Positions 44,349 to 56,150 are shown, counted from the stretch's first letter. The stretch: DNA of 64,000 nt from Zygaena filipendulae (GCA_907165275.2 OU015652.1:2929001-2993000), one strand, 5' to 3'. The notes: generated from the sequence alone by a model not told the origin. Numbers and translations are program-made.

Positions 44349-44395
44349 TTATATATAAATTACTAGCTGTTTCCCGCGACTCCGCTCGTGCGATA

Positions 44396-45917
44396 TATGA
44401 GTGCGCTGACGTTAATGCTGCGTGTGACTCTAGTTTAACACCTACCACAGATAATATCACCTACCTAATACAGGTACCTACTCTATGTATTATTTCACAG
44501 CCAAATTTTATAATTCGTACAAACTCAATTCGCATTTTTATTACTTGTTATTATATATGTAGCCATATCTTTAAAATATACCTACGTAGTAGTTTCGCCT
44601 ACTTTATATTAATATGTTAGGATATAATATCATGTACTATATTATGTAGTAGGATACTTCAATATATGGCAACTTTGAGTAGACGTGGCGAATATTTCGC
44701 TGCATATAAAATATATTATATTAGTAAGTAACTTAATATACTTCTCTAAGTGTCTTCTACAATATTAATGCCTGCAATTTGTACAAGCGAGATAGCCTCG
44801 AGTGAAGCTTTCATTGTTTACGTTTCGCTAACCTGAATACGAAATGAAAAAAAAACGTTGTGCTTCTTATAGCCTACTTATCATCGATGCATTTTACATT
44901 TTGTGCTTTTATGCTATTTTTTTAATATAAAATTATGCATAAGAATTACGATAATAATATTAATGCTCAGACCGTATCACAGTGCTACTGACTTTGTGCA
45001 TGGTAGGCAACTTAGCGTTGTGAAGCGTTTCGTAGAAGGCACCATTTTTCCAAATTTCATTTAGGTTAAAATACAAGTTCTTTGTTTCGGATTGCCTAGC
45101 AGGAATGTATAGATTCGGATCAAATCTTCGAAAATGTTTTCTAAATTGGAAATCTACTCAGAATAAAGGAATTTTCAGCTATATATTGATATATAGGTAC
45201 AAGACAAGTAGGTATTATGATTCCATGATGCTATATAAGTATGGAGTTAAGGTATGAGTTAATTAAGGCCTTTACAAAATTGATTTACGAACACAGGGGA
45301 CGTACCTGCGTGGTGTTTAATTGATTTAAAATACAAGGACATTTTAAACCCTCTGTACGTAATGCGCCTAAACGATTTTAACATGTTTCCGACAGACGGA
45401 TAAAGGTGAAAGATTGATTTGGGAGTGCGACGACGATAGAACGACATTCGCAGTATTCATATCGTGACCAGTTCTATCAAGTAATTGGGTCATCCCTCTA
45501 TACTCATGTTCCCTACATCTAAATGTCAGATCTTTTCACAAGTAACCATCTAACTGTGTTTTGTATCCTTGACATTTCAATTTTATGCCCTAATAACTTT
45601 ACTGTCTTAGGCCATGCCTAAACCATGAACTTTTTAGGTTGTTGCCGACCACCATTCCTTACACTATTTATGTACATTTATTGCCTATAGGGTACAATAA
45701 ATACTAACTTCATCAGTACAACGCGAACGTTATCTTTTGCCTGCTCCTTGTGGGAATGAAACCCACTATCACCGATAATATAATACAAGTGTATTACGCC
45801 TAATGCATCTTCAAAATTATTAAAATGACCTAATTTTAAAATTTGAAATTACAGGAATTTTGAGTTACGTCACTTAAATTCTGAAGGTGTGATATAGGGC
45901 CACGGATTATTATTATA
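44396..45917. other. AT-rich unique DNA
   Basis: Nothing recognised. A 62-codon minus frame at 45259-45447 has no domain. Confidence 0.35.
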
Positions 45918-46107
45918 CTAGCTGTGCCCCGCGGTTTCACCCGCGGTAATTTTGGAGTTCCCGCGGGAATTCCTGGATAAAAAGTGCCCTATGTCCTTCT
46001 CTGTACCCCTGACAACGTGCATGCCAAATTTCATCCAAATCCGTTCAGCTGTTTTTGCGTGATTGAGTAACAAACATCCAAACATCCAATTATCCACATT
46101 CACAATA
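45918..46107 (-). mobile_element. Lep1-like Helitron, 5' end disrupted
   Basis: CTAG at 45918-45921, CTGTGCCCCGCGGTTTCACC, then TTCCCGCGGGAATTCCTGG, CTCTGTACCCCTGACAACGT and CGTGATTGAGTAACAAACAT. The expected 5' end stops at CACATTCACAATA, where the hairpin element at 46108 begins. It closely matches 24230-24431 and 57151-57349. Confidence 0.8.
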
Positions 46108-46262
46108 CGTTTCATAGTTAGTGAAATTAAAGCTGGCAGAAGTCAGGATGGTGGGAGTTTTTATAAAAATAACTGTAAGAAAAATAAGCTGAGATGCTGA
46201 ATTAAGGAAAAACTCTCACCATCCTGACTTCTGCCAGCTTTAATTTCACTATCTATGAAACG
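46108..46262. mobile_element. Hairpin MITE with about 54-bp arms
   Basis: CGTTTCATAG(T/A)TAGTGAAATT and AAAGCTGGCAGAAGTCAGGA occur at the left and, reverse-complemented, at the right, with two mismatches seen over about 54 bp around a spacer of about 45 bp. There is no ORF. It abuts a Helitron end exactly. Confidence 0.75.
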
Positions 46263-47094
46263 CATTTAATAAGATATAATTGATGTTAGAAACGATAGTA
46301 TAATTGAATATGGTTTTTTTTAAATTACATTTTCAAAATTATTTATAAAAAAAATCAGAGCTACCTGAGCTCGCCACTTATTTTTTCTAGTTAATATAGA
46401 TATAATTTTCTAGAAATAATATATGAATAAAATGATTTATTGTTACAGGTAATAATGCATATCTTTTTTACCAATCATTGAAGAACAAGCGGTAAGCAAT
46501 ACGTTAAATTTTACTCATTGACCTGTTTTTTTTTATGTTTGGAAATAAACTCGATAAATCTAGAGAGAAACCTCGGTCATTTATTCAATAAAGATTCGCA
46601 GTCTGCATTCGTACTTACGTGGTACATAAACTCACTCTAACGTGTGACGTGCACACTATAGACTCCTTGCGTACCTATGTACCTACTGCTAGATGATACT
46701 AATTTTATATAACACGTTACTCAGGCGGGCGTCACTCGAGAGTCGTAACGAGATTAGTGCGTGCCCTGCGCCATTCTCGAACACCCAAATTAGGATGACG
46801 TCGTAACAACGACGGACGGTACTGACGTCACCAGGCTGTTGTATTTTTCATGATTAAGAGCGACGTGCTAGGTAATTCAATAGACAGCGCGGCGTTGCGT
46901 TCTTGTGGTCCCAAGCCGGTGGACTTAGCCTGTGATGTTTAGAACGACCCCTGGGCCCTGGGTACTTGCCATCTCGTCTTGCGATTCTGTCTTTGGCACC
47001 AGAGGCTCGACCACCATCTCATTGACAGTCTTATAAATAATTATTGTACTCTACATAGAGATTTTGTTCTTTGTAATTTTAACTTTATTGACAT
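46263..47094. other. Unique DNA
   Basis: A GC-richer stretch at 46720-46930 includes TGACGTCA near 46825. No exon recognised. Confidence 0.35.
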
Positions 47095-47270
47095 ACTAGC
47101 TGTCCACCGCGGTTGGAGTTCCGAGATAAAAAGTACCCTATGTCACTCAGGACTACCGTAGTTTCCTATAAGTGACATAATTTTCAAAATCGTTTCAGTA
47201 GATCCAGAGGTTACCCCCTACAACGTCACAGGCTCACAAACAATAGGCCTCTTTATAATATTGGTATATA
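47095..47270 (-). mobile_element. Helitron-like element, family F, internally deleted
   Basis: CTAG at 47095-47098, CTGTCCACCGCGG joined directly to TTGGAGTTCCGAGATAAAAA (the hairpin region is deleted), TATGTCACTCAGG, and TTTATAATATTGGTATA at the far end. Confidence 0.6.
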
Positions 47271-48599
47271 TTTATAAGGTTAAAATCGCAAGGGACTAAT
47301 TTATCAATGTAAGGATACAAGATTGTTAAAGAGATGGTGGAAGGGTCTCAGGTCTCCAAGACCACTGCGCAATATAGTGCTGCCTCACTTCTTATTGATA
47401 CAAAGCAGGCACCAACTGACAATATGTTCTGGTAGTTTCGTAGAACACAAACGTTTCGTTTTTACAAAACGCTTAGAAAGTTTTAAATATTGTTACGTAA
47501 TTTTTGATAGGTACTATACCTATTATATGTATCAACAAAACATTTCATCTAACATAAATAAAATTAATGTATGGTGTAAATAGTTGAAAGTTATAAACCA
47601 TTAAATAGGTTTTAATGCCACGAAAGTAGATTTATAATACGATCCCATTTTTATAAATATAACGTCAGATCTTTTCAATGTTTAAACAACATTTTATTTA
47701 AGTAGTTTTTTTTTTTTTTTTATTAACTTGAGGGTAAATTTTTAACTGTATTATGTTTATGAAATAATAAAGTTCATCACTTTCACACCATAGACACAAT
47801 CGAAAAGATAAATTAAGTGAAGAAAGATAATAATATAATGAAAACGTTTACATATCTACATATAAAAGACGAAATTCAAAAAATTTTTAAAACGAATTTA
47901 AGTTCCATCAGACTTGTGGTGTATTGTTTGATTGCGTAATTAATCAGCCAAGTATATTAAATAAAATAGAGAACGAAAGTCGAACACGTTTGAACCGGAG
48001 TCGGAGACATCAATTTAACTTTTTATATCGTATAAAAGTTATTTATACTGGCAACCGAGACAGGCTAGTCTCGTGGATTATTTAGTGGACCATTAATTTC
48101 GTCCAATTATCACTTTGATGAGGTCATGGATGCCCCGTGCGATTCGGGAGAACTATGGACGGCTCGCGTGATGTTTACAAGTTTATGATTATAAATCACG
48201 TTCACGCGTTTACTGAAGACTAGAACCTGCAGGTGTAGTACAGCCCACACCAGATATAAAGGAGCACACCATGTATTGAAATAGTTCGACACATGAAAAA
48301 AAACAATAACATTTGCCAACAATAGTTTTCAAATTATTCTAGGCAACATCATCAAAACATTTTTCAAATATACTTTAACAAACGAATCTTTACCTTATCA
48401 TCTGAAGTTTTACAATAACAAACTACTATGTAAACTACTATAACTACTACTATAAACTTTCAAAATATTGGACAAAGTGTGTGCTCAGTCATAATTGAAA
48501 CTTCAGTGCTCACAACAATCAGAAAACTTTTGTTGCATAGCAAATTATGGTCGAATGTGGGATATCTGAACAGGCTATTTGACTGCTTTTTTTTCTAAA
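47271..48599. other. AT-rich unique DNA
   Basis: No gene. Frames at 47323-47583 and 48110-48322 lack domains. Confidence 0.35.
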
Positions 48600-48878
48600 T
48601 TCTATTTAGTTCGTCAGTTAGACAATAAAATAGTGGACACGTATTTTTTGCTTTTTCAAATTAATGAAAATACACCTGAATAAAGCGCATTAAAGTTTAG
48701 GAGTGGGAGCTCGTAACGTCATACGCAGGTAAAAACTGCGCCTGCTTGTGACGTCACCCGACTTTTCGACTCAACGTATCTCCGTTATTTTTTGCTTACG
48801 TGAAAAAAGAAAAATACGTGTCTAATATTTTTTATGAATCCACAAGACGGACTTAAAACAAAAATTTTGTCAACTATT
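48600..48878 (+). mobile_element. MITE family B, diverged copy 4
   Basis: Retains TTAGTTCGTCAGTTAGACAA, AAAGCGCATTAAAGTTTAGG, and the mirrored CACAAGACGGACTTAAAA. One TGACGTCA survives at 48749-48756; the partner has mutated to TAACGTCA. It is the oldest of the four copies by divergence. Confidence 0.65.
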
Positions 48879-49610
48879 GTTTAGATATTTTTAAAGCTGA
48901 CTGTACTAAGAGCTCATAAGTATGTGCTATCAATGTGCGTCACAAACTCACGTTTCTGTCGTTGTGTGGTGCTCGATCCCTGACGACATTTACGAGTGTA
49001 GTATGGAATTATACGACTACAGCTTCGGTCCTCAGTCTTCAGAGGAAACCATAATTCTGAAAAGTGTAGTAAAGATGACATTTCCGTGACACTCAGAATG
49101 TGTGTTTGAGCATTTTTTTTTGCAAATAATCAACATACCGGCCCTTTATATTATAAAGGGCCGGTAGTCGCCGTAGCAAATCGAACTATATTTTATTGAT
49201 GTAAAAAAAAATTACGTTGTACCTACCTAAATTCATAGTTCCACACAAATGTCCTTACAAAGGTATCGTAAAAACAAATGTCAAAATTTTTCGATCGACT
49301 AAGTGAAATTGATATTTATGCCTACGACATTTCATCGATTTTACCCTCAGTTTTACCTCAGGGTTTTACGTACTGACTGATTACTGATTGATTGACTGAT
49401 TGCTGTTACATGCCAAACTGTAGATACTAATCAAAGTCCTTGGATACAGGTTTGTTTTGCATGGATCTTTTATTTCGACTCTCCCTGTGTGTATCTTGGC
49501 TAATTTACTATATCAGTGTTACTACGACTATACATAATTGACTCGTATGCCCAGCGGTGGGAGTTATGAGGTCAACAAATTTTACGTGGGCTTAGAAACC
49601 GAGTAACCCA
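48879..49610. other. Unique DNA with one perfect palindromic hairpin
   Basis: No gene recognised; the hairpin at 49136-49166 is listed separately. Confidence 0.35.
49136..49166. repeat. Near-perfect palindrome, 15-bp arms
   Basis: TACCGGCCCTTTATA, a single T, then TATAAAGGGCCGGTA. All 15 pairs match. Confidence 0.8.
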
Positions 49611-50041
49611 ATGTTATTGATTTTATTACTTCCACTCGTTATCGCTCACGCGGGCTGAAAGATATTCTAACTCTTTGTCTATAGTAGGGTAATAAAAGCG
49701 GGAAATAGACTGAAGTGTTTAGTTCTATATATACCCTAGCGACTGTATGGAACAATTGCATTACGCTCGGTTCAACTTCTCTTTGAGTGGGTATGAACTG
49801 AATTGCGGTGACATTTTCATCGGAATCGTTACGCAATATCCAATAAAAAATATAAGGGTTGCCTATAAAAGGACCGTCGTGTGGACTTATTCTCGTTGTT
49901 AAAAATGGTCCAGCCGGAAACGTAATAAAGTTACGTTCTCTTGTCGTCTCTGGAGTTGTGTGCTATTCCGAGAATAGATTGACATTCAATAAAAATGCAA
50001 CAGAAACGGTTCTTCAATGTGACCCTGGATTTTATGAATAA
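49611..50041. other. Possible decayed coding island, strand unsettled
   Basis: Three suggestive frames overlap. On plus, an ATG at 49611 opens a signal-peptide-like MLLILLLPLVIAHAG that stops at once. Also on plus, 49859-50041 reads through GPAGNVIKLRS, NRLTFNKNATETVLQCD and PGFYE. On minus, 49639-49962 is open for 107 codons (for example VTAIQFIPTQREVEPSVM). At most one can be real. The plus frame at 49859 has a faint resemblance to N-terminal parts of secreted insect nucleases, but I would not name it. A pseudogene or chance are equally possible. Confidence 0.18.
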
Positions 50042-50263
50042 AATTATTTTCAGTAACTGGTATAGCACATGATTCGATAGAGCCATGTTCGAAGCCACCC
50101 TCTTTATCACTCACTACATGTCCCGTGCGGTTTCATCCGCCATAGTTTCGGAGTTCCCCCGGGAATTCCGTTTTACAATATAGCCTATGTTACTTAGGAA
50201 TAATGTAGCTTTCTAATGGTGAGAGAATTTTTGAAATCGGTTCAGTAGTTTTTGAGTTTTATT

Positions 50264-50985
50264 TTATTTATTTATTTATTTATTTAATTGATTCACCAAA
50301 CTGACAACAATATAACAAACAAAAGATACATTGCAGCTTAATAGTACACAATTATTGTTATCTTCTAGAGGTGAATACAACGTGTTTAAACGAAGAACAA
50401 GAATAAACAAAATGAACCCAAAAACCCAGAAAGAAAAAAGTAGTTACTGGGACCCAGAAAGTTTCACGTGCTAACTGAGACATGTTGAGAGTCGATGTTT
50501 GACCGAATTCAGGGAACTACCAAATATGTCGAAGTTCTCTTGCACCTGGTTGTAAGTGGAACATATTCTATAGATAGGAGAATGTTGTCCAAGGTTTGTT
50601 TTGGTTCGATGTAGCCTAAAAGTTCTATGATTGTGTAGTCTACTACTTTGACGTGGAACCGCGAATCCAATACGATCTAGGAGGACCGGGCAATCCACTA
50701 GTCCGTTAATAATTTTAAACAAAAGTAAAATGTCACTACCCTTACGACGAACATGCAGCGGACTCAGACGGTAATGCGCTAAACGACTTTCGTAGGATGT
50801 AAGGCTACGGCACTTATTATCAGTAAAAGTAAGCTGGAATAAAAACCTTTTTTGTACACGCTCTATCCTGTCCGAATTAACTTGATAGCATGGATTCCAT
50901 ACAGGACTGCAGTATTCAAGAATGCTTCTGACCAGGCTATTAAAAATTAATATCGACAAGCTTAAATCAAAGTTAAATCGTAACT
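50264..50985 (-). mobile_element. 5'-truncated non-LTR retrotransposon (Jockey/CR1-like)
   Basis: On the minus strand it ends in a (TAAA)n-like tail (plus strand TTTATTTATTTATTTATTTA at about 50266-50288). It carries the end of a reverse-transcriptase frame and a 3' UTR of about 190 bp. 5' truncation is the usual product of target-primed reverse transcription. Boundaries are set by where the host Helitron resumes. Confidence 0.75.
50471..50983 (-). pseudogene. C-terminal fragment of a LINE reverse transcriptase
   Basis: About 170 codons, open to the TAG at 50471-50473. The motif SLVRSILEYCSPVWNPCY followed by DRIERVQKRFLFQLTF is the thumb/post-RT region common to Jockey and CR1 clades. It then continues with RLAHYRLSPLHVRRKGSDI and ends in a FDIFGSSLNSVKHRL-like tail. 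Catalytic RT motifs and the endonuclease lie upstream in a full element and are absent here, so it cannot be active. There is no start codon; the frame runs out of the truncation point. Confidence 0.8.
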
Positions 50986-51035
50986 TACAAACAAACAATA
51001 AATCAAATCTTTCCTCTTTATAATATTAGTATAGA

Positions 51036-51826
51036 TTTCATGAATTCTCGGATGACACACGGACATTGTTCGGTGACAGGAGTATTGACCCTTTAATATC
51101 TATAAATAAACGTACAGTCAGTACAAAAATTTGGGAGTCGTGTCAACTTTATAACGATTGCAATAAGATTCAACTAATGTCAAAAGTGATTACTTATTTT
51201 CGATGCTAACTGTACTTATAAAACGTGTACCAAAAATGTACGTAGAGTAACGTTGAACCTAGGTGTAAGGACCTAGTTTCGGTATAAAGCGACATCAAAG
51301 TTTCGAAGATCAACCCTTCTCGTATGTACCTAGTAATCTAGCTAAGAGGTCCAATGAACCGTGTCTCATCGATATGATCAACCAGATGGAGGCTGTGGGA
51401 TGTCTGTCGCTTGATTTTTACTTGTGTTTAATATTATATTATTTGTTACATATTTCTTTAGTATATTTATGAAACCCCCAGATTAACAAAACACTTTTAC
51501 ATAACATGAATACATAAATATTTTTCTAAAACGGTTCCCCATATTAATTGATACCAATTAACAGAATCCAAACCATATTTATTCTTTTAATAAATAGTTA
51601 AAGAGTCTATGATTACGAATTTTTAGAAGGGAGACTTCTGTGAGCGGTAAGATGGCAAAATTTTCAACGATTCAAAGAGAATTTTTTGTCACATTTCTAC
51701 TTAATGATACGATTTTTTTAATTAAAAAGCGCTTAAAGCCTCCATTTTTTTGATACTTTTGGCTATTGCGGCAAAATTGTCACATAAAAATAGTTTAAAC
51801 CCTATTTTTTCCATCGATTTAATCAC
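51036..51826. other. AT-rich unique DNA
   Basis: Nothing recognised. Confidence 0.35.
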
Positions 51827-52027
51827 TACTTATTATAAAACAAAGTCCTCCGCTGCGTCTGTCTGTCTATCTATCTATCTGTTCAAGAAAAACTCAAAAA
51901 CTAATTTTCATGCGATTTTCACCAATATATAGAGTGATTCAAGAGGTAGGTTTATGTATAATAATTTATACAGTAATTCCCGCGGGGGCTCTGAAATTAC
52001 CGCAGATGAAACTGCGGGGCACAGCAC
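51827..52027 (+). mobile_element. Helitron/RTE-associated repeat, TCTATC-bearing
   Basis: TACTTATTATAAAACAAAGT at the left, GCGTCTGTCTGTCTATCTAT, AACTCAAAAACTAATTTTCA, AGAGTGATTCAAGAGGTAGG, then CCGCAGATGAAACTGCGGGG and CACAGCACG. The 3' part is Helitron-like; the 5' part is a distinct widespread lepidopteran repeat. Confidence 0.55.
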
Positions 52028-53563
52028 GTAGTTAGAAATAAAATATCGTTGGAGAACTTCTAAAATATAAGGGCCTCAACAGTAACGATCACGAAAATGT
52101 CACGGACACATTGCGTCTCGTGTCTTCCTGTCCGCCCGCAAATTGATTGGACCCAATGACGTTAGGCTATCGTTTTTCTAATCTATTTCAGGTGTAAATT
52201 AAGCACATAAATCCCCGCCCGCCGCAGTCAGGCCCAGCCCAAGCTATTCGCGGGCCATCCATAACACTAATTGCAAATAGCACAAGGTCAACGGTCCACT
52301 CCAATCTGATTTGATTTACCTACCTTGTGAACGGTCGATGTGTTACAGGTTTCCTTCCACATTACGTGGAAACACTTCGTAATTTAGACAGTTAATTATG
52401 TTTTAATTGCTGTAATTATAACTTTACCCATTATGTTTTTCTTGTAGGTGCAATAGTGGATTAATGTAATTAGTGGTATCGAATTAGCCAACAGGTGTTT
52501 TTTTAATCACAAACGGATGTTCATTTGTTCTAGGTATACGTACATAGATTTAACTGGCATAGAACCGCATTTAGCGCACGTGGATTGATGCAATTTCACG
52601 GGTAGTGAAATCAACCTACTATGTAGTTCTCTCGGCGTGAACGTAATTTCTCGCCGTTCCATGCACACCTTGTTTTTGTGCTTCAATTTCGAACGGTATT
52701 TTAAACGAAACTAACGCTCTATGTTTCAAACTAAAAAAATTATCCATTAGCATTTAGCATCGTTTTGTATGGTTTCAAATTGCAAGCCGTGGTACTATTA
52801 GACTGCAAGAACTTTCCTGAGCTCTTGGAGAACGAAGAAATCAGCTCCAAATGTCATATATCTTCGTGAGCTCATAAAAAACCACCACTGTGGAGATTAT
52901 TGTCCAATATAGCAATATAAAACACAAAATGCACTATTAACAATTTTTTTATCGACATGAAAATAACTCATTGAACCACCATCCTTGATTACCGCCACAA
53001 ACTCCAAGTTGCAGATTAATTAGTGATTAGTCTTTTCGATTGGTTACATATAAGTTTCCCCAGCTCTAAAAACAATTGCAATAAACACGAGTGCATTTCA
53101 TAAGTACCAGTTAATACACCTACATCCGTTTTATACCTATCAGATGCTAACACAATTAGTGCATAGAATTTTGCTCAATTTTCACCCACTTACCTGCGCA
53201 CTCGGAGATGTTACGAGTGAATTGTACTGAGGTGTAAACAGATTCTAGTATTGCTTCATAATAATAATATTTGTATTGTATAACTACCCATTTATGACAG
53301 GTACTTTACAAATTACAGACAGCAGTCTAGATTACCTAATGGAAGTAAGAGAGTCTAGTTTATGAGAAACTTATATGTATATTATAGTTAATGTTAATCA
53401 TGTTATGACACAATCACCCAACAGCAGTGTTTGCCTTCATTTTGCCAGATATTACGAACTCTTGCAAAAATTACAACTTTTCAGATATTGTGGTATTCTT
53501 TATTGCGCAAAACAGTGATGAAACACTAACATGTAGATGCGTTATAAAACCGGTCGAACTTAA
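52028..53563. other. Unique DNA
   Basis: The 52060-52420 section has higher GC content and looks non-repetitive. No exon recognised. Confidence 0.35.
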
Positions 53564-53764
53564 TCCTTACTAATATTATAAATGCGAAAGTGAGTTTGTT
53601 TGTTTGTTTCTTACGCGTTCAAGCCTCAACGGCTCAACGGATCATCAGGAAATTTTGCATACACGTTGTCAGGGGTACAGAGAAGGACATGGGGTACTTT
53701 TTATCCCAAAGTTCCCGCGGGAACTCCGAAATAAATTGCGGGTAAAATCGCGGGGAACAGTTAG
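53564..53764 (+). mobile_element. Lep1-like non-autonomous Helitron
   Basis: TCCTTACTAATATTATAAAT at the 5' end, CACGTTGTCAGGGGTACAGA, TTCCCGCGGGAACTCC, GCGGGTAAAATCGCGG, GGAACAG and TTAG (from CTAG) before T. It is 201 bp. Frames on both strands inside it are incidental. Confidence 0.8.
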
Positions 53765-55439
53765 TTCTAAAATAAAAATAAATCTTTTCCGATGGTAACC
53801 GATGAGAAGAAAAATCATCCAATATTTTATAGACAACAAACAGTTTAAATAACAAAAAATTTGTTATTGCTAGATATATCTATTTTTTTCTAATTTGGAT
53901 TTATACGTACCTACTGCAAAAATATATTATTATGAACGAGCTGTGAACATGATATAAGTACTTATTTAATATTCTGCAGCCGAATAAAATAACACAATAG
54001 TTAAAAAAAAGATAACCAAGTTTTTATATGTACCTACCTAATAAAGTTCCCACCAGCACGGTTCGACGCTAAAGCACTACCAATTAAATTGAAGTACTCT
54101 ACTACCCTGTTGCCAGCCAATCCCCCAAACAGTTTTTTCCCCATCGAAGAACATACTCATAACTTGTAATAAATATTCTTATGGGAAATGTAATTCCTAT
54201 TTTGAGTTAAAAAAACGAGCTTCGGTTTTTGGTTGCATTGTTTTTTTTTTGTTCGATTTTCAAATGGTCATGTCGTAAAACTAAAATGTAATATCGCCGT
54301 TTAAGGACATACAGTAGGCCGACTGACGCTTTTGATCTCGTAGTTATGTCGACCACGGGCCTGGGGTTGTCACGGCAACAAAGGTTGGTCTATAGTTAGC
54401 CAATTAATCAGTCGCACTCTGGTGAACTCGGTGATCTTTACCAAAGCACCGACACCCTGAACGGACATGCCCTTGATAATCTCATCGATCAATCAGCCAA
54501 ATAAACCGTAAAGCATCCAAAATACACACGGCCCGTGCCGTTTCGTATATCAACGCGCAAATGGCCAAAATTTGTGTATCCCAATTTTCCTTGGTAATAA
54601 CGCGGCTATATTTGGCATCGCAACACCTATCGCGGCCCTTGAGTGCTACTTTTACCTGGTTGGTAATAATCCTAAAAAAAAAAAATTGCCAATAGGGAAC
54701 GTCTATTTTGAAAGAAAAACGAAAAAATATTTTTAACACATTTACTTCACTATCCAATTTATAAGATGCGAGTGTTTGTATAGTTATTTCCAAAGAGTAT
54801 ATAACCAACCACTACCTACGTAGTTATTCTAGCGTGATCTCAAAACAGTTTTTAAAACTTGATTTGGAAGTAATATCCGGTTTAAGTTTAGAAGATGTCA
54901 AATAGAATCGTCTCTCATATTATGTTAAATTATATTATAGTTATATACCGCCCTCGTATACATACAAATAACTATGACCGGATATGGCGTTAAAAATAAT
55001 AATTGTCGTCACTATTTCCGGTCAGAAGGAGGGTCCGAAAATGATGGCTTTACAAAAACTTTAGTGGCGCGGTGACAGTCTGCTGCCTTATTTATATTTA
55101 TTCTGTTGAATTATTTATATTTATTGAGTAACTATTATGACAACAAAAGCGTAATTTAGCTATGCAGTTGTCGAGTAGTAAAAACAATAATCATTAACTT
55201 TGTGACTTCGTTCTTTTAATTTAAGTTAACCCAAAAAATTCTCAGCACAAAATATAAGTAGTCTGTCTTTGAACACGGCACATTAAAAGTGTATTACGCC
55301 TTTAACATAATAATTTAGCCCCAGAATAGTATGTAGATTATTTCATCGGAAAAACAACGATCATATCACATATCCGCATGCAAACTGTGTCGATGCGACA
55401 TTAATACGATTCCACTGAAAAGTTTAAAAAAAAAAGTTG
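53765..55439. other. Unique DNA
   Basis: The 108-codon minus frame at 54482-54808 has no recognisable domain, although 54300-54660 is less AT-rich than its surroundings and not obviously repetitive. No other signal. Confidence 0.35.
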
Positions 55440-55640
55440 TCCTAATTGAAACGATGCGTTGGGCGGGCGGCGGGCGACGCGTTGCGCCGAGAGGGCGGGC
55501 GGGCGTTCGGTGCTCGACTTTCCCGGCTGTGAGGGAAACGACGGAAGCCTCGGTACCTACATAACAGTAACGACATTCTCGCCGCAGCCGCGCTCGGAGT
55601 CGCACGCGTGCCACGACCTACGAAACGAGCTGCACAACGC
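55440..55640 (+). promoter_or_regulatory. CpG-rich island upstream of a candidate first exon
   Basis: Includes GGGCGGGCGGCGGGCGACGC and CGCCGCAGCCGCGCTCGGAG in an otherwise AT-rich region. Frames on both strands across it arise from the lack of AT-rich stops. Placement 200-400 bp upstream of the exon at 55830 fits a promoter and 5' UTR. Confidence 0.4.
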
Positions 55641-55829
55641 GAATTATAAAATACGATAGCAAAAAAAGAACTGTTTTTATAAATAAAATTGAACAAGTGC
55701 ATGATTATTTAAGTGTACTCAACATTGAATTATGAACGTCTATAAACGAATGAACGTTTCTAATGGGTACCAACAACAGTAAGTAATTCTGCTAAGCATA
55801 ATAGTGACTGTAAAGTGAATACTATAATA

Positions 55830-55952
55830 ATGACTTTGGACAGGGGTGATAATTTCGGTAAAATACAGCCGGCCGCCTCGGTGTCGTGCCTGTCGCAGTG
55901 TCAAACCATTTTCGGGAAGAGACTCAAACGCTGGGGCTCCACTGGATCGTGG
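55830..55952 (+). CDS. Candidate first coding exon, unknown gene
   Basis: ATG at 55830 opens 41 codons (MTLDRGDNFGKIQ..., then SCLSQCQTIFGK, RLKRWGSTGSW) and ends in frame at TCGTGG followed by GTGAGC, a good splice donor with phase 0. The frame is closed upstream at 55761. Codon choice is GC-rich at third positions (CTG, TCG, GCC, TGC), unlike the flanking DNA. There is no signal peptide or named motif; the end is basic. A CpG island lies just upstream and a Helitron begins about 35 bp into the proposed intron. A second donor-like GTAAGT at 55779 follows a short ATG frame (MGTNN). I do not recognise the protein. No second exon was found in the window. Confidence 0.4.
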
Positions 55953-55989
55953 GTGAGCATTTCTTACGATAAAACATTTTTCCTTTGAG

Positions 55990-56150
55990 GTGTTTCCCGC
56001 GTGAAGGTGAACTTCGACATTCCCTTGGGAATTCCGGGATAAAAGTATTCTATGTGTGTTCGTTCAGAGTATAAGCTCCACTCAAATATTTATCCAAGCC
56101 GTTTCAGCGTCAAGGCACACAAACTTTCGCATTTATAATAATATTAGTTC
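55990..56150 (-). mobile_element. Helitron-like element
   Basis: TTTCCCGCGTGAAGGTGAAC, CCCTTGGGAATTCCGGGATA and, at the far end, ACTTTCGCATTTATAATAAT with ATTAG. Terminal CTAG not preserved. Confidence 0.55.

Larger units (their letters stand above)
50113..51035 (-). mobile_element. Helitron family F interrupted by a LINE
   Basis: The 3' half is at about 50113-50263 (CCGTGCGGTTTCATCCGCC, CGGAGTTCCCCCGGGAATTC, TTTTGAAATCGGTTCAGTAG) and the 5' half at about 50986-51035 (TTTCCTCTTTATAATATTAG, TATAGA). Together they rebuild one family F element; the LINE lies between them. The CTAG end has decayed. Confidence 0.65.

Noticed and set aside
54482..54808. 108-codon minus ORF
   Set aside because: Contains a phenylalanine run from a poly-A tract and no recognisable domain; this length is expected by chance on this scale.
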